Program-made: the position numbers and the translations under genes
Part shown: positions 8,363 through 17,374 of the stretch, piece after piece
Numbering within the stretch: the first letter of the stretch is position 1
How the letters are laid out: every line of letters begins with the position of its first letter
NCBI GenBank assembly: GCA_027482245.1
Contig: JAIXWG010000063.1
Coordinates: forward strand, 1-64,000
DNA from: Acetobacteraceae bacterium
GTDB lineage: Bacteria > Pseudomonadota > Alphaproteobacteria > Acetobacterales > Acetobacteraceae
Reading direction: 5' to 3'
DNA: 64,000 bases
The notes under the pieces: generated by a model
Told to the model about the DNA's origin: nothing
The model's input: only the letters and a program-made list of their open reading frames with translations
The model's database searches: none

Positions 8363-9336
8363 AGCCGGCCGACCTGGTACGCGCAACGATTGCGGGAGAG
8401 GCCACGCCGCGGCCCGCTTTCTCCTTCTGGACGCATTTCCCGGGCATCGACCTCGACCCCGACGCCATCGCGCGGGAGACAGTGGCCTTCACCCGCGCGA
8501 CTGGCGCCGATTTCGTGAAGTCCATGCCGAACGGTCTCTATGTCGTGGAGGATTGGGGCGTCCGCGCCGACTATTCCGAGATCGCCGCGGGTGGCGTCGC
8601 CAAGGTGACGGCAAGCCCGATCCAGGTGCCGGAGGACTGGACGCGCGTGAAGCGCCTGGACCCGACGGCCGGCGTGCTGGGGCGTGAATTGCGGCACCTG
8701 AAGCTGCTGGTGGAAGCGCTGGGGCCTGAGGTGCCGGTGCTGGCGACGGTGTTCTCCCCTGTCACCATCGCCAAGAAGCTTATCGGCGGCAACGGCTTCG
8801 CGACGCATCTGCGCGACCATCCCGCGCTGGTGCAGGCGGCGATGGCGGAGATGGCGGCCACCACCGCCGCCTTCAGCCGGGCCGCCATCGCGCTGGGCTG
8901 CGCGGGCGTCTTCTTCGCGGTGCAGGACGCGACCAGCGCGGTCGGCGAGGCCGCCTATCGCCGCGATTTCCTGGCGCATGACCTGGCGGCGCTGGAAGGG
9001 GCTGAGGGTGGCTGGTTCAACGCCGTGCACATGCATGGCGACGACATCCTCTTCGACCTGCTCAGCGAACTGCCGGTTCCAGTGCTGAACTGGCATATTG
9101 GGGAGACCGCACCGTCCATCGCGCAGTATCGCGCGGCGGGCGGTCGCAAGCCGATCCTCGGCGGGCTGCGGCGCACGCCGATCACGCAGGGCGACATGGG
9201 CGCGATTGAGGAGGACCTGGCGGCGATCAATACCAGCGGGCCGGGCGTGCTGATTGCCCCGGGCTGCGTCATCCGCCATCCCGTCGATACCGCGCTGCTG
9301 GCGCGCATCGGTGCGCGCATCCGGGGCGAGGCATGA
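8359..9336 (+). CDS. Uroporphyrinogen decarboxylase/cobalamin methyltransferase-superfamily protein
   Basis: 325 residues with a UroD-like TIM barrel. The heme-pathway signature RQAGRY is absent, so it is not HemE. A VHMHGDD motif near residue 223 and APGCVIRH near 300 resemble in position the H-x-C ... C zinc site of MtaA/MtbA corrinoid methyltransferases, here with HxH. That suggests metal-dependent methyl- or other C1-group chemistry on the imported compound, but this is inference. It sits between the transporter ATPase and a hydrolase with four-base overlaps on both sides. No corrinoid protein is encoded nearby. Confidence 0.75.
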   Translation: MKPADLVRATIAGEATPRPAFSFWTHFPGIDLDPDAIARETVAFTRATGADFVKSMPNGLYVVEDWGVRADYSEIAAGGVAKVTASPIQVPEDWTRVKRLDPTAGVLGRELRHLKLLVEALGPEVPVLATVFSPVTIAKKLIGGNGFATHLRDHPALVQAAMAEMAATTAAFSRAAIALGCAGVFFAVQDATSAVGEAAYRRDFLAHDLAALEGAEGGWFNAVHMHGDDILFDLLSELPVPVLNWHIGETAPSIAQYRAAGGRKPILGGLRRTPITQGDMGAIEEDLAAINTSGPGVLIAPGCVIRHPVDTALLARIGARIRGEA

Positions 9337-10172
9337 AGCGCGTCCCCATCGCCGGCGCCGAACTCCTCGTCGAGGATATCGGGGAGCCCAGGCGCGGCAC
9401 GATCATCCTGGTGCATGGCGGGCGCGGCATCGGCGACCATGCGGGGGAGATGGCGGCCTATCGCCCGCTGGCCGACGAATACCGCGTCATCGCCTATGAC
9501 CAGCGGGGCTGCGGGCAATCCTCCCTGACGCCGCCCTTCACCTTCGACCGCCTGGCGGATGACCTGGAGGAGCTGCGCGAAACGCTGGTGGGCGCGCCCT
9601 GCATCATCCAGGGCGGCAGCTTCGGCGGCATGATCGCGCTGACCCACACGCTGCGCCACCCCGGCAGCGCGACGCATCTGATCCTGCGCGGCACGGCGCC
9701 GAGCCATCATCACGAGGCCGAGGCGGTCGAGAACATCAAGGCGCGGCTGCACAAGGCGACCAGCGCATCGGTCCGCATGGTGGAGAAGATGTTCTCCGAC
9801 GAGGTGGTGGACGACACGGAGCTGCGGCTGATCTGGGCGGCGCTGCAGCCCCTCTACTACGAGCGATTCGATCCCGATGCCTCCATGGAGCGCACGCGGA
9901 CCATGTCCTTCCACGCGAAGACGCATAACGACCTCTTCGCGGAGAAGGATTACGATTTGCGCCCCCGGCTGCCGGAGATCACCATTCCCACCCTCGTCGT
10001 CTGCGGCGCGGCGGACTGGATCTGCCCGCCATCCCAGTCCAGGCTGATCGCGGACGCGGTGCCGAAGGCCGAGCTGTTCATGGTCGAGGGTGCCAACCAT
10101 TCGGTGCATGTCGAGGCGCGGGACGCGGTGCTGGCGCGCATCCGGCGCTTCCTGGCGGAACACGGGGCATAG
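9333..10172 (+). CDS. Alpha/beta hydrolase, proline iminopeptidase-like
   Basis: 279 residues. Oxyanion-hole motif HGGRG near 28-32, nucleophile elbow GGSFGG at about 93-98 with Ser, an acid after strand 7 (GAADWICPP) and a C-terminal NHSVH near 256 supply a complete catalytic triad. DQRGCGQSS is typical of the prolyl iminopeptidase (S33) branch. It is cytoplasmic, with no signal peptide. In this operon it could cleave the linear peptide or amide released after ring opening. Unlike the alpha/beta hydrolases at 42429 and 45676, its active site is intact. Confidence 0.85.
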   Translation: MKRVPIAGAELLVEDIGEPRRGTIILVHGGRGIGDHAGEMAAYRPLADEYRVIAYDQRGCGQSSLTPPFTFDRLADDLEELRETLVGAPCIIQGGSFGGMIALTHTLRHPGSATHLILRGTAPSHHHEAEAVENIKARLHKATSASVRMVEKMFSDEVVDDTELRLIWAALQPLYYERFDPDASMERTRTMSFHAKTHNDLFAEKDYDLRPRLPEITIPTLVVCGAADWICPPSQSRLIADAVPKAELFMVEGANHSVHVEARDAVLARIRRFLAEHGA

Positions 10173-10180
10173 GAGAGGTC

Positions 10181-11689
10181 ATGAGAAGCATCCCCTTCGC
10201 GCGTCGCGCGGCGCTCGCGGCGCTGCTGGCAACCGGCCTGGCCACGGGCGCGGCGGCGCAGCCGCGGAACCTGACCATCGCGCTGTCCACCAACGTCAAC
10301 ACGCTCGATCCGCACAACACCACGACGATCGGGACCGATCTTTCCGTCATCAGCCACATCCACCTGGCGCTGCTGGTGCGCGGGCCTGACATGAAGCTGC
10401 AGCCGCAACTAGCGACGGCGTGGCAGGCGGTGGACGACACGACCTGGCGCTTCACGCTGCGATCCGGTGTCACCTTCTCCAACGGGGAAGCGCTGGACGC
10501 GGAGGCGGTGAAGTGGAATTTCGAGCGGGTGATGAACCCCGCCAACAATGCGCGGGTGCGGCCCTGGTTCGCGCTGGTGTCGGAGGTTTCCGTCATCTCG
10601 CCCACCGAGATCGAGGTGAAGACGCGCAGCCCCTACCCTGCCCTCGCCGACCAGCTCTCCACCTTCTTCCTGCTGCCGCCGCGCTGGACGCAATCCAACA
10701 ACCCGGCCAATGCCGCGGTCGGCGCCGGCCCCTATGAGCTGCGGCAATTCGCCAGCGGCGACCGCGCGGTGCTGCAGGCGCGGGCGGGCTGGACGGGCGA
10801 TCGCCCGGCCTTCGACAGCATCACCTTCCGCGTCATTCCCGAAGCCGGCGCGCGCATCGCCGCGCTGATGGCGGGCGAGGTGGACCTCATCACCGGCGTG
10901 CCGCCGAGCGAGATGCGGCGCATCGACCAGTCCGGCCGCGCACGGTCCGGTCATGTCGATTCCATCCGCAGCGTCTTCGTGAAGTACAACCTGCTGACGC
11001 AGCCCTTCCGCGACAGCCGGCCGCTGCGCCAGGCGCTGAACGCGGCGGTGGACCGGGAAGCGATCCGCGACGCGATCTGGAACGGCATCGGCAGCGTCTC
11101 CACCTGCCAGGTCCTGACTCCCGCCTATTTCGGCTACAACGAATCGCTGCGCGCGCCCGCCTACGACCCCGCCCGCGCGCGGCGCCTGCTGCAGGAAGCG
11201 GGCGTGCGGCCCGGCCAGCTGACGATCGAGTTCGAGGTGCCGGTCGGCCCCTACCTGCTGGCGCAGGAGATCACCCAGGCCGTGGCCGCGCAGCTCGAGG
11301 AAGTCGGCGTCCGGACGCGGATCGTCGAGATGGAATTCGGCGCCTGGATGAACAAATACCTCCGCGCGCCGACCATGGGGCAGATGGCGTATCTCTCCCA
11401 GGCCTGGCCGACGCTGGATGCGGATGGGCTGCTGGCGCTGTTCGAAAGCGGCAGCCCCTATGCCTACTGGAACGACGAGCCCTTCACGGCGCTGCTGCGC
11501 CAGGCGCGGCAGACGACGGATGCGGCGCGCCGCCGCACGCTCTACGCCCAGGCAACGCAGCGCATGTGCGACGAATCGCCGGTGCTCTTCCTATTCACCC
11601 AGCCCGTGACCTACGCGACCTCCAACCGAGTCACCTGGCAGGCGCGGGGCGATGACTGGGTGCGCGCGGCGGACATGGCGCCGCGCTGA
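10181..11689 (+). CDS. ABC transporter substrate-binding protein, family 5 (peptide/nickel type)
   Basis: 502 residues with a signal peptide (MRSIPFARRAALAALL ... AAAQ, cleavage near 26) and the SBP_bac_5 fold: opening ALSTNVNTLDPHNTT, then WRFTLRSGVTFSNGEALDAEAVKWNFER, and a long bilobed periplasmic domain. GGAGAGG lies just upstream of the ATG. It delivers ligand to the DppBCDF-like importer encoded upstream and is the last gene of the operon. Its final 79 bases run antisense over the end of the next, convergent gene. Confidence 0.92.
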   Translation: MRSIPFARRAALAALLATGLATGAAAQPRNLTIALSTNVNTLDPHNTTTIGTDLSVISHIHLALLVRGPDMKLQPQLATAWQAVDDTTWRFTLRSGVTFSNGEALDAEAVKWNFERVMNPANNARVRPWFALVSEVSVISPTEIEVKTRSPYPALADQLSTFFLLPPRWTQSNNPANAAVGAGPYELRQFASGDRAVLQARAGWTGDRPAFDSITFRVIPEAGARIAALMAGEVDLITGVPPSEMRRIDQSGRARSGHVDSIRSVFVKYNLLTQPFRDSRPLRQALNAAVDREAIRDAIWNGIGSVSTCQVLTPAYFGYNESLRAPAYDPARARRLLQEAGVRPGQLTIEFEVPVGPYLLAQEITQAVAAQLEEVGVRTRIVEMEFGAWMNKYLRAPTMGQMAYLSQAWPTLDADGLLALFESGSPYAYWNDEPFTALLRQARQTTDAARRRTLYAQATQRMCDESPVLFLFTQPVTYATSNRVTWQARGDDWVRAADMAPR

Positions 11690-12990
11690 GCCTCCCACGC
11701 GCCGAGCGCGCGCTGCGCGGCACGATCGCCGAGCAGCGCCGCGCCCAGCGCCTTCCGACCGGCGCGCAGCGCGGCCTCGATCAGCATGCGCTCGAACAGG
11801 TCGCGTTGCGCGTCGCTGCCGCCGAGCGCGCGGAGACGGTGGCGCAGCGGCAGCAGCAGCGCCACCGCCTCCGCCGGATCGTCCTGCAGCAGGGCGATGG
11901 CATGCGCGGCGGGAAGCCCGACCAGCGCCAGCACGCGGGCCTGGCTGTCCACCTGCGTGGCGGCGCGGTGGCGCATCGCCTCCAGCTTCGCCGCCAGCGC
12001 GCCATGCCGTCCCGCCGCGCCCAGCGCCAGCACGTGATGCAGGTCGATGAAGGCGAGGCCGGGCTGCGTCGCGCGCCGCGCGGCGAGGTCCGCCAGCGCG
12101 TCCCAGCGCGCGGCGCCGACGGCCACACCCTGTGCCTCCAGCCGCCACAGCAGCGACGCGGCATTGGCGAAGTCGCGCACATCCTCACAGGGCAGGGCTG
12201 CAATGTCGCGGTCGAACAGCGCCAGCGCGGCGTCGACCTGGCCGAGATGAAGGTGGAACAGCGCGGCGTGCCAGTGCAGGTGGCGGCCGAAGGACCCGCC
12301 CTGCGCCAGGCCCGGATGCAGTGCGGCGATCCAGGCCAGGCCGTGGCGGGCACGGCCCTCGCGCTCCATCACATGCGCGACGGCATGCGCGCCCCAGAGG
12401 TCATCGGGTGCCGCGGCGACGCCGGCACGGCCCGTGAGTTCGGCCGCGGCGGCATCGCCCGTCTCCTCCAGCGCGAAGGCGTGGCAGCCCAGCACGAAGC
12501 CGTAGCCGGAAATGGACCGGTCCCAGGCCGGCAGCGCGGATTCGACGGCAAGGCGCATGGCGGTGGCGTCGCCCAGCATGAAGCGGATGGCATGCGCCAG
12601 CTTCAGCGCCATCGCGTCCAGCGGTGCGGCGCGCAGCACGCCTTCCAGCAGCGTCGCGGCGCCTTCCATGTCTCCGTCCTTCGCCCAGGCAGCCAGGGTT
12701 CGGACAAGGGCGTGTTCGCGCGGCGTGCCGCCGCGGTCGCGCAGCGCGGCGCGGGCGGCGGCCAGGTGATGCAGGGCCTGCGGGTGGAGTTCGGCGCGGG
12801 CCGCGACCAGCGCGCCAAAACCCGCCAGCGCATGCGCCGCCACCAGGCCCGGATCGAGCGCGAGGGCCTGCTGCAGCATCGACGAAAGATCGGCACGGTG
12901 CGCCAGCAGCGACAGCACCGCGCCATCCAGCGCGGCCACCGCTGCCGGCGCCGCGCTCGTCACCTCCAGCCCTCGTGCATCCCGGATCAT
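11611..12990 (-). CDS. Tetratricopeptide-repeat protein, TTC38-like
   Basis: 459 residues, almost entirely alpha-helical and Ala/Leu-rich, with no signal peptide. The segment APDDLWGAHAVAHVMEREGR with a following HLHWHAALFHLHLG resembles the TTC38 family of superhelical TPR-like proteins, whose function is unknown. It lies at the distal end of the acid-sugar operon, 52 bases after the TTT binding-protein gene, and could be co-transcribed. The final 26 codons overlap the convergent substrate-binding protein gene, so the true C-terminus may depend on a stop codon inside that gene. Confidence 0.75.
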   Translation of the reverse strand: MIRDARGLEVTSAAPAAVAALDGAVLSLLAHRADLSSMLQQALALDPGLVAAHALAGFGALVAARAELHPQALHHLAAARAALRDRGGTPREHALVRTLAAWAKDGDMEGAATLLEGVLRAAPLDAMALKLAHAIRFMLGDATAMRLAVESALPAWDRSISGYGFVLGCHAFALEETGDAAAAELTGRAGVAAAPDDLWGAHAVAHVMEREGRARHGLAWIAALHPGLAQGGSFGRHLHWHAALFHLHLGQVDAALALFDRDIAALPCEDVRDFANAASLLWRLEAQGVAVGAARWDALADLAARRATQPGLAFIDLHHVLALGAAGRHGALAAKLEAMRHRAATQVDSQARVLALVGLPAAHAIALLQDDPAEAVALLLPLRHRLRALGGSDAQRDLFERMLIEAALRAGRKALGAALLGDRAAQRALGAWEAQRGAMSAARTQSSPRACQVTRLEVA

Positions 12991-13042
12991 CGCCGCCTTG
13001 CCTCCGCTTCTGACGGGGGCTTCGCGGCGACCGGCGGGAAGG

Positions 13043-14020
13043 TTACTCGGGCTGGTAGTTCACGCTGCGGAGAAGCTCCGTCGCGCGGCTGATCTCGTTG
13101 CGGATGAAGGCCTTGGTCTCGTCGATGCTCTCCGTCACCGGCTCCAGCACCTGGTTGGTCAGGCGGGCGACGATGGCGGGGTCGCGCATCGTCTCCTGCA
13201 TCAGCGCGTTCACGCGGCCGCAGATCTCCTGCGACGTGCCCTTCGGAGCCCAGGAGGCATACCAGGACTGGAACTCGTAGCCGGGCAGCCCGGCCTCCGC
13301 CATGGTCGGCACATTCGGCGCCAGCGGCGAACGCTCCGCCGCGGCGATGCCCAGCGCACGGATGCGCCCATCGCCCGTGGCCGGCAGCAGCGCGAAGGAG
13401 GGATCGATGAGGAGCTGCGCGCTGCCACCCATCAGATCCGTCAGCGCGGGCTGCGTGCCGCGATAGGCGACCATGTCGAGATCGGCGCCGGTGCGGCGGT
13501 TGAACTCGATGGTGGCGAGGTGCCCGGCGGAGCCGAGGGAGGAGATGGCGATGTTCCAGTCCCGCGGATTGGCCTTCGCCGCGGCAACCACATCGGCGAT
13601 GGTCCGCTGCGGGCGGCTGCCGCTGATCACCATCACCAGCGGCGCGCGGGCGACGCGGGCCATGACTTCCAGGTCGCGCTCCGGATCGAAGTTCGCGCCC
13701 CGCAGTACCATCGGCATGACGGCCGTGTTGAAGGCGGAGGCGAGCAGCGTGTAGCCATCCGGCGCCGCGCCCAGCACTTCGCGCGTGCCGACCAGGCCGG
13801 CGCCGCCGGTGCGGTTTTCCGTCACCGCCGTCGCGCCCAGCTTCTCCTGCAGCTTCTGCGCCAGCAGGCGGGCCAGCGCGTCATTCGCGGCGCCGGGCGG
13901 CCAGGGGCACACCACGCGGATGGTGCGGCCATGCGGCCAGGCGGCCTGGGCATGGACGACGGGCGCGGCCAGCAGGCCGAGGCCGCCGACGGCGGACTGG
14001 ATCAGGGTGCGGCGAAGCAT
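13043..14020 (-). CDS. TTT-family (Bug/TctC) periplasmic substrate-binding protein
   Basis: 325 residues from an ATG preceded by GGAGGA; the longer frame upstream has no such support. A signal peptide (MLRRTLIQSAVGGLGLLAAP ... HAQA) is followed by the Bug-family opening WPHGRTIRVVCPWPPGAANDALAR and the TAPDGYTLL-type motif. These proteins capture carboxylates for the tripartite tricarboxylate transporter. No TctA or TctB membrane subunit is encoded in the window, so it is an orphan receptor. Being last in the acid-sugar operon suggests a threonate-like or related sugar-acid ligand. Confidence 0.9.
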   Translation of the reverse strand: MLRRTLIQSAVGGLGLLAAPVVHAQAAWPHGRTIRVVCPWPPGAANDALARLLAQKLQEKLGATAVTENRTGGAGLVGTREVLGAAPDGYTLLASAFNTAVMPMVLRGANFDPERDLEVMARVARAPLVMVISGSRPQRTIADVVAAAKANPRDWNIAISSLGSAGHLATIEFNRRTGADLDMVAYRGTQPALTDLMGGSAQLLIDPSFALLPATGDGRIRALGIAAAERSPLAPNVPTMAEAGLPGYEFQSWYASWAPKGTSQEICGRVNALMQETMRDPAIVARLTNQVLEPVTESIDETKAFIRNEISRATELLRSVNYQPE

Positions 14021-14046
14021 CTTCTTGTTCCTCCTTGTTCGGGTCT

Positions 14047-15216
14047 TCAACCACGCACCCAGTCGAGGGGCACATGGACGTATTTGATGGCCTGGCGCCA
14101 ATAGGTGTAGGCGATGTGCAGCGAGCCATCGGCGGCCAGGCGGAGCGAGGGGTAGCTGAACTCCCGGTTCAGCTTCTCCTTCGAATTGTTGGTCATGCAG
14201 AAGCCGTCACCGGTTTCGAGATTCCGGCGATGCGGCCAAGTGAGGCCGCCATCGTAGCTGACGGCCAGCGTCATCGGCGCGCGCGGCGCGCCCCAGAAGG
14301 CGCTGCGGCCTTCGCTGGACGGGGCGACCGGTTCCTCCATGTCCGCGATGTCGTCGTAGAGCGACACGCGGCGATCCGTGGCGTCCTTCGCGCTGCTGTC
14401 GTTGAACAGGATCGCGATGCCGCCATCGGCCAGGCGGATGGCCTGGATGGAGGAGTTGTTGTTGGGCAGCGTCGTCGGCTGCGGCGCGGTCCAGCTGCGG
14501 CCGCCATCGCTGGACGTGCTGCGATAGACCCAGTCCGCCCAGCGGCTGCGATAGAAGGCGACCAGCGTGCCATCCTCCATGTCGAGGATGCACATGTGGC
14601 AGGTGCCGGTGCTGTCGGGCACCGCGTGCTCCGTCCAGGTCCGGCCTTCGTCCGAGGACAGCATGACGGAGGAGGTATCGAGGTTGCCAGTCCAGGCGCC
14701 GACGGGCGGCTTGGTGCAGCGCCAGATCGGCAGCAGCCAGTTGCCTTCCGACGTCACGATGATGGGCTGGCGGATGAAGGTGCCGAAGCCCGGCTGCTCC
14801 CCGATCATCGTCTCGATCGGGCCCCAGCTGGCGCCGCCATCATGGCTGATGCGGCGGCGGATGAGGGCGGTGTCCTGGTTGCCGCTGACCTGCGCGGTCC
14901 AGAGCAGCCAGAGCGACCCGTCCGGGGCCGGGAACAGCAGCGGGTTCTGCTCCGACCGCGTCGGGTCATCCGACAGCGTCTGCGCCGGCGACCAGCGCGT
15001 TGCCCCGGGGGCGAGGCGGGAGAAGCGGACGGAAATGTCCGGCACGCCTTCCTGCGTGCCGCCGAACCAGACGCAGCCGAGGTCCCCGCCCGGCAATTCC
15101 ATGAGGAACGATGCATGGTTCTGCACGCAGGGCGTCGGGATGAAGCATTCGCGGCGCGCGGGGTCGCCAGGCGCGGCGGCCAGCGTCTCGGGCTTGTCGA
15201 TGATGCCGGTGTCCAT
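14047..15216 (-). CDS. BNR/Asp-box repeat protein, sialidase-like six-bladed propeller
   Basis: 389 residues with four clear Asp-box motifs (S-x-D-x-G-x-x-W): SHDGGASW near 122, SSDEGRTW near 182, SSDGGRSW near 233 and SYDGGLTW near 318. This spacing fits a sialidase-like beta-propeller (BNR_2 family). No signal peptide is visible, so it appears cytoplasmic, which is odd for a true sialidase. It sits between the Fe-alcohol dehydrogenase and the TTT binding-protein genes, 11 and 26 bases away. It may act on a sugar-acid derivative, perhaps as a hydrolase or lactonase-like enzyme; the activity is unknown. Confidence 0.85.
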   Translation of the reverse strand: MDTGIIDKPETLAAAPGDPARRECFIPTPCVQNHASFLMELPGGDLGCVWFGGTQEGVPDISVRFSRLAPGATRWSPAQTLSDDPTRSEQNPLLFPAPDGSLWLLWTAQVSGNQDTALIRRRISHDGGASWGPIETMIGEQPGFGTFIRQPIIVTSEGNWLLPIWRCTKPPVGAWTGNLDTSSVMLSSDEGRTWTEHAVPDSTGTCHMCILDMEDGTLVAFYRSRWADWVYRSTSSDGGRSWTAPQPTTLPNNNSSIQAIRLADGGIAILFNDSSAKDATDRRVSLYDDIADMEEPVAPSSEGRSAFWGAPRAPMTLAVSYDGGLTWPHRRNLETGDGFCMTNNSKEKLNREFSYPSLRLAADGSLHIAYTYWRQAIKYVHVPLDWVRG

Positions 15217-15227
15217 CGCGCGTCTCC

Positions 15228-16358
15228 TCAGAAGGCGCGGCGGTAGATCGCGAGGATCTCCGCCGCACTGATGTCGCGGGGGTTGTTGTCCAGCAGGCGG
15301 CGGATGGCGTGGGCTTCCGTCGCCATCGATTCCAGCGAGGACTCCGGCACGCCGAGGGCGGAGAGGCGCATCTCGATCCCGAGCTTCGCGCAGAAGGCGT
15401 GCGTCGAGTCGCGCACCACGCTTTCGTCGCTGCTCGCGGGCAGGCCGAGCGCCTGCAGCACCAGCGCGGTCTTCGCTGGCATCACCGGCGCGTTGAAGGC
15501 GAGCGTATGCGGGAAGACGAGGGCGCAGGCATGGCCATGCGCGATGTGCTGGCGCGTGCCGAGCGGATAGGCCACCGCATGGCCGGCCGTGGTGTTCACC
15601 GGGCCGAGGCAATAGCCGCCGTAGAGCGAGGCGAGCATGAGGCCCGCGCGCGCTTCCGTGTCACTGCCATCGGCGACGGCGCGTGCGAGGTAGCGGCCGA
15701 CGAGGCGAATGCCCTCCAGCGCATAAAGATCGATCAGCGGATGCGCGCGCTTGCTGGTGAAGGCCTCCACGCAATGCGCCATGGCATCGACGCCGGTCGC
15801 GGCGGTGACGGCGGGCGGGACGCTCATGGTGAGTTCCGCGTCCACCACGGCCAGGTCGGCCAGCATGTGGCGGCTCTGCACCGCCAGCTTCTGCTCCGTC
15901 GCGGGATCGGTGACGAGGGATCGCGTGCCGGCCTCGCTGCCCGTGCCGGCCGTGGTGGGCACCTGGGCGAGCTTCACGCTGCGGCCGCGCACCTTCTCCG
16001 GCCCCACCACCTCATGCAGCGTCTGCCCGCTGCCCGGCAGCACGGCGACGAGCTTCGCGAGATCGAGCGCGCTGCCGCCGCCGAGGCCGACGACGAGCTG
16101 CGGCTTGAAGTCCTCCGCCATCGCCAGCGCGGCATCCAGGTTCGGCAGGTCGGGCTCCGGCTTCACCTGGCCGAAGACCGAGACCTCCCCCGGCAGGCCC
16201 AGCACATCGACGCGCTTCGCGTTGAAGCCGCCGCTGACGACGAGGGTACGGGTGATGCCCTGCTCCCTCGCCCATTGGCCCACGATGCCGACGGTGCCGG
16301 CGCCGAATTCGAGGCGCGTGGGGCGCAGGATCTCGATGGGTCGCAAAAGGTCGGTCAT
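15228..16358 (-). CDS. Iron-containing alcohol dehydrogenase
   Basis: 376 residues of the group III Fe-ADH family (lactaldehyde, maleylacetate and glycerol-type reductases). The NAD-binding GGGSALDLAK lies near 92-101. Metal ligands appear intact: Asp and His in GVDAMAHCVEA (about 187 and 191), His in TTAGHAVAYP (about 258) and His in AHGHACALVFPH (about 272). Its ATG overlaps the end of pdxA2 by one base. In the operon it could oxidise or reduce a hydroxy-acid intermediate alongside the kinase and the 4-phosphate dehydrogenase. Confidence 0.9.
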   Translation of the reverse strand: MTDLLRPIEILRPTRLEFGAGTVGIVGQWAREQGITRTLVVSGGFNAKRVDVLGLPGEVSVFGQVKPEPDLPNLDAALAMAEDFKPQLVVGLGGGSALDLAKLVAVLPGSGQTLHEVVGPEKVRGRSVKLAQVPTTAGTGSEAGTRSLVTDPATEQKLAVQSRHMLADLAVVDAELTMSVPPAVTAATGVDAMAHCVEAFTSKRAHPLIDLYALEGIRLVGRYLARAVADGSDTEARAGLMLASLYGGYCLGPVNTTAGHAVAYPLGTRQHIAHGHACALVFPHTLAFNAPVMPAKTALVLQALGLPASSDESVVRDSTHAFCAKLGIEMRLSALGVPESSLESMATEAHAIRRLLDNNPRDISAAEILAIYRRAF

Positions 16359-17374
16359 CAGGCGGCTCCGGCGGCGAGTTGCTCGGCGTATTCGATGGCT
16401 TCGATCAGGCTCGTCTCACTGGCGATGCCCTTGCCCGCGATGTCGAAGGCAGTGCCATGATCGACGGAAGTGCGGATCACCGGCAGGCCGAGCGTGACGT
16501 TCACGCCTGACAGCGCCTCCCACTTCCCGGTCTTCGGATCGACGTTGAAGCCGAGCAGCTTGACCGGGATGTGGCCCTGGTCGTGGTACATCGCGACGAC
16601 GGCGTCGTACTGGCCGGCGCGCAGCTTGACGAAGACGGTGTCGCCCGGGATGGGGCCCAGCACATCCATGCCATCGGCCACGGCCTGCGCGATCGTCGGC
16701 TCCGTCACGTCGATGTCCTGGCGGCCGAACAGCCCGCCCTCCCCCGCATGCGGGTTCAGCGCGGCGACGGCGATGCGGGGCTTCTGGATGCCGAGGCGCT
16801 TCAGCGCGCCATGGGTCAGGTTCAGAACGCGGCGGATGCGTTCCGGCGTCGCGCGCTTCGGCACATCCTCCAGCGCGCAATGCGTCGTCACATGGCTGAC
16901 GCGCATGTTGCCGTGCGCCAGCAGCATGACGCTGCCCTTCACGCCGGTGAGCTCCGCCAGCATCTCCGTATGGCCGGCATAGTGGTAGCCGGCGTTGTTC
17001 AGCGCTTCCTTGTTGAGCGGCGCGGTGACGATGGCGCCGACGCGGCCCTGCATCGCCAGCTTCACGCCCTGCTCGATGGCGAGGTAGGCGAAGCGCCCGG
17101 CCTCCGCCGCCACCTGGCCCTGCACGATCGGCGCGCGCTCCTCGCCCGCCTGCAGGAAGGCCAGCGCGGGCCATTCGTCATCGACGGGCACATGCGGGAT
17201 GGCGGGCGCGCCGGCGGCGGCGCGGGCCTGTTCCAGCGCCGTGCCATGGCCGATGACGAGCAGCTTCAGGTCACCCGCGGCGATGCGCGGCGCCAGTGCC
17301 GCGCAGGCCTTGACGATGATCTCCGGCCCGATGCCGGCGGGGTCGCCCATGGTGATGGCGAGGTGGCGGCTCAT
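16358..17374 (-). CDS. pdxA2: 4-phospho-D-threonate 3-dehydrogenase-type PdxA2
   Basis: 338 residues. Opening motif MGDPAGIGPE (8-17) and the metal-binding histidines in AGHTEML (about 131), YHDQGHIPVK (about 258) and DHGTAFDIAGKG (about 302) identify a PdxA-fold dehydrogenase. Because it overlaps a DUF1537 kinase gene, the PdxA2 role is favoured over vitamin B6 synthesis. In that pathway it oxidises and decarboxylates D-threonate 4-phosphate to dihydroxyacetone phosphate. The pairing is an established catabolic module (DtnK-PdxA2). The start at 17374 is fixed by the ATGA overlap with the kinase. Confidence 0.88.
   Translation of the reverse strand: MSRHLAITMGDPAGIGPEIIVKACAALAPRIAAGDLKLLVIGHGTALEQARAAAGAPAIPHVPVDDEWPALAFLQAGEERAPIVQGQVAAEAGRFAYLAIEQGVKLAMQGRVGAIVTAPLNKEALNNAGYHYAGHTEMLAELTGVKGSVMLLAHGNMRVSHVTTHCALEDVPKRATPERIRRVLNLTHGALKRLGIQKPRIAVAALNPHAGEGGLFGRQDIDVTEPTIAQAVADGMDVLGPIPGDTVFVKLRAGQYDAVVAMYHDQGHIPVKLLGFNVDPKTGKWEALSGVNVTLGLPVIRTSVDHGTAFDIAGKGIASETSLIEAIEYAEQLAAGAA

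Noticed and set aside
8359-9336. hemE (uroporphyrinogen decarboxylase of heme synthesis)
   Set aside because: The RQAGRY signature is missing and the gene is embedded in a transport/hydrolase operon.
14047-15216. Secreted sialidase
   Set aside because: Asp-boxes are present, but there is no signal peptide and no RIP motif was seen; the context is acid-sugar catabolism.
16358-17374. Vitamin B6 biosynthesis gene pdxA
   Set aside because: The fold fits, but overlap with a DUF1537 kinase and an IclR-led catabolic operon makes the PdxA2 catabolic role more likely.
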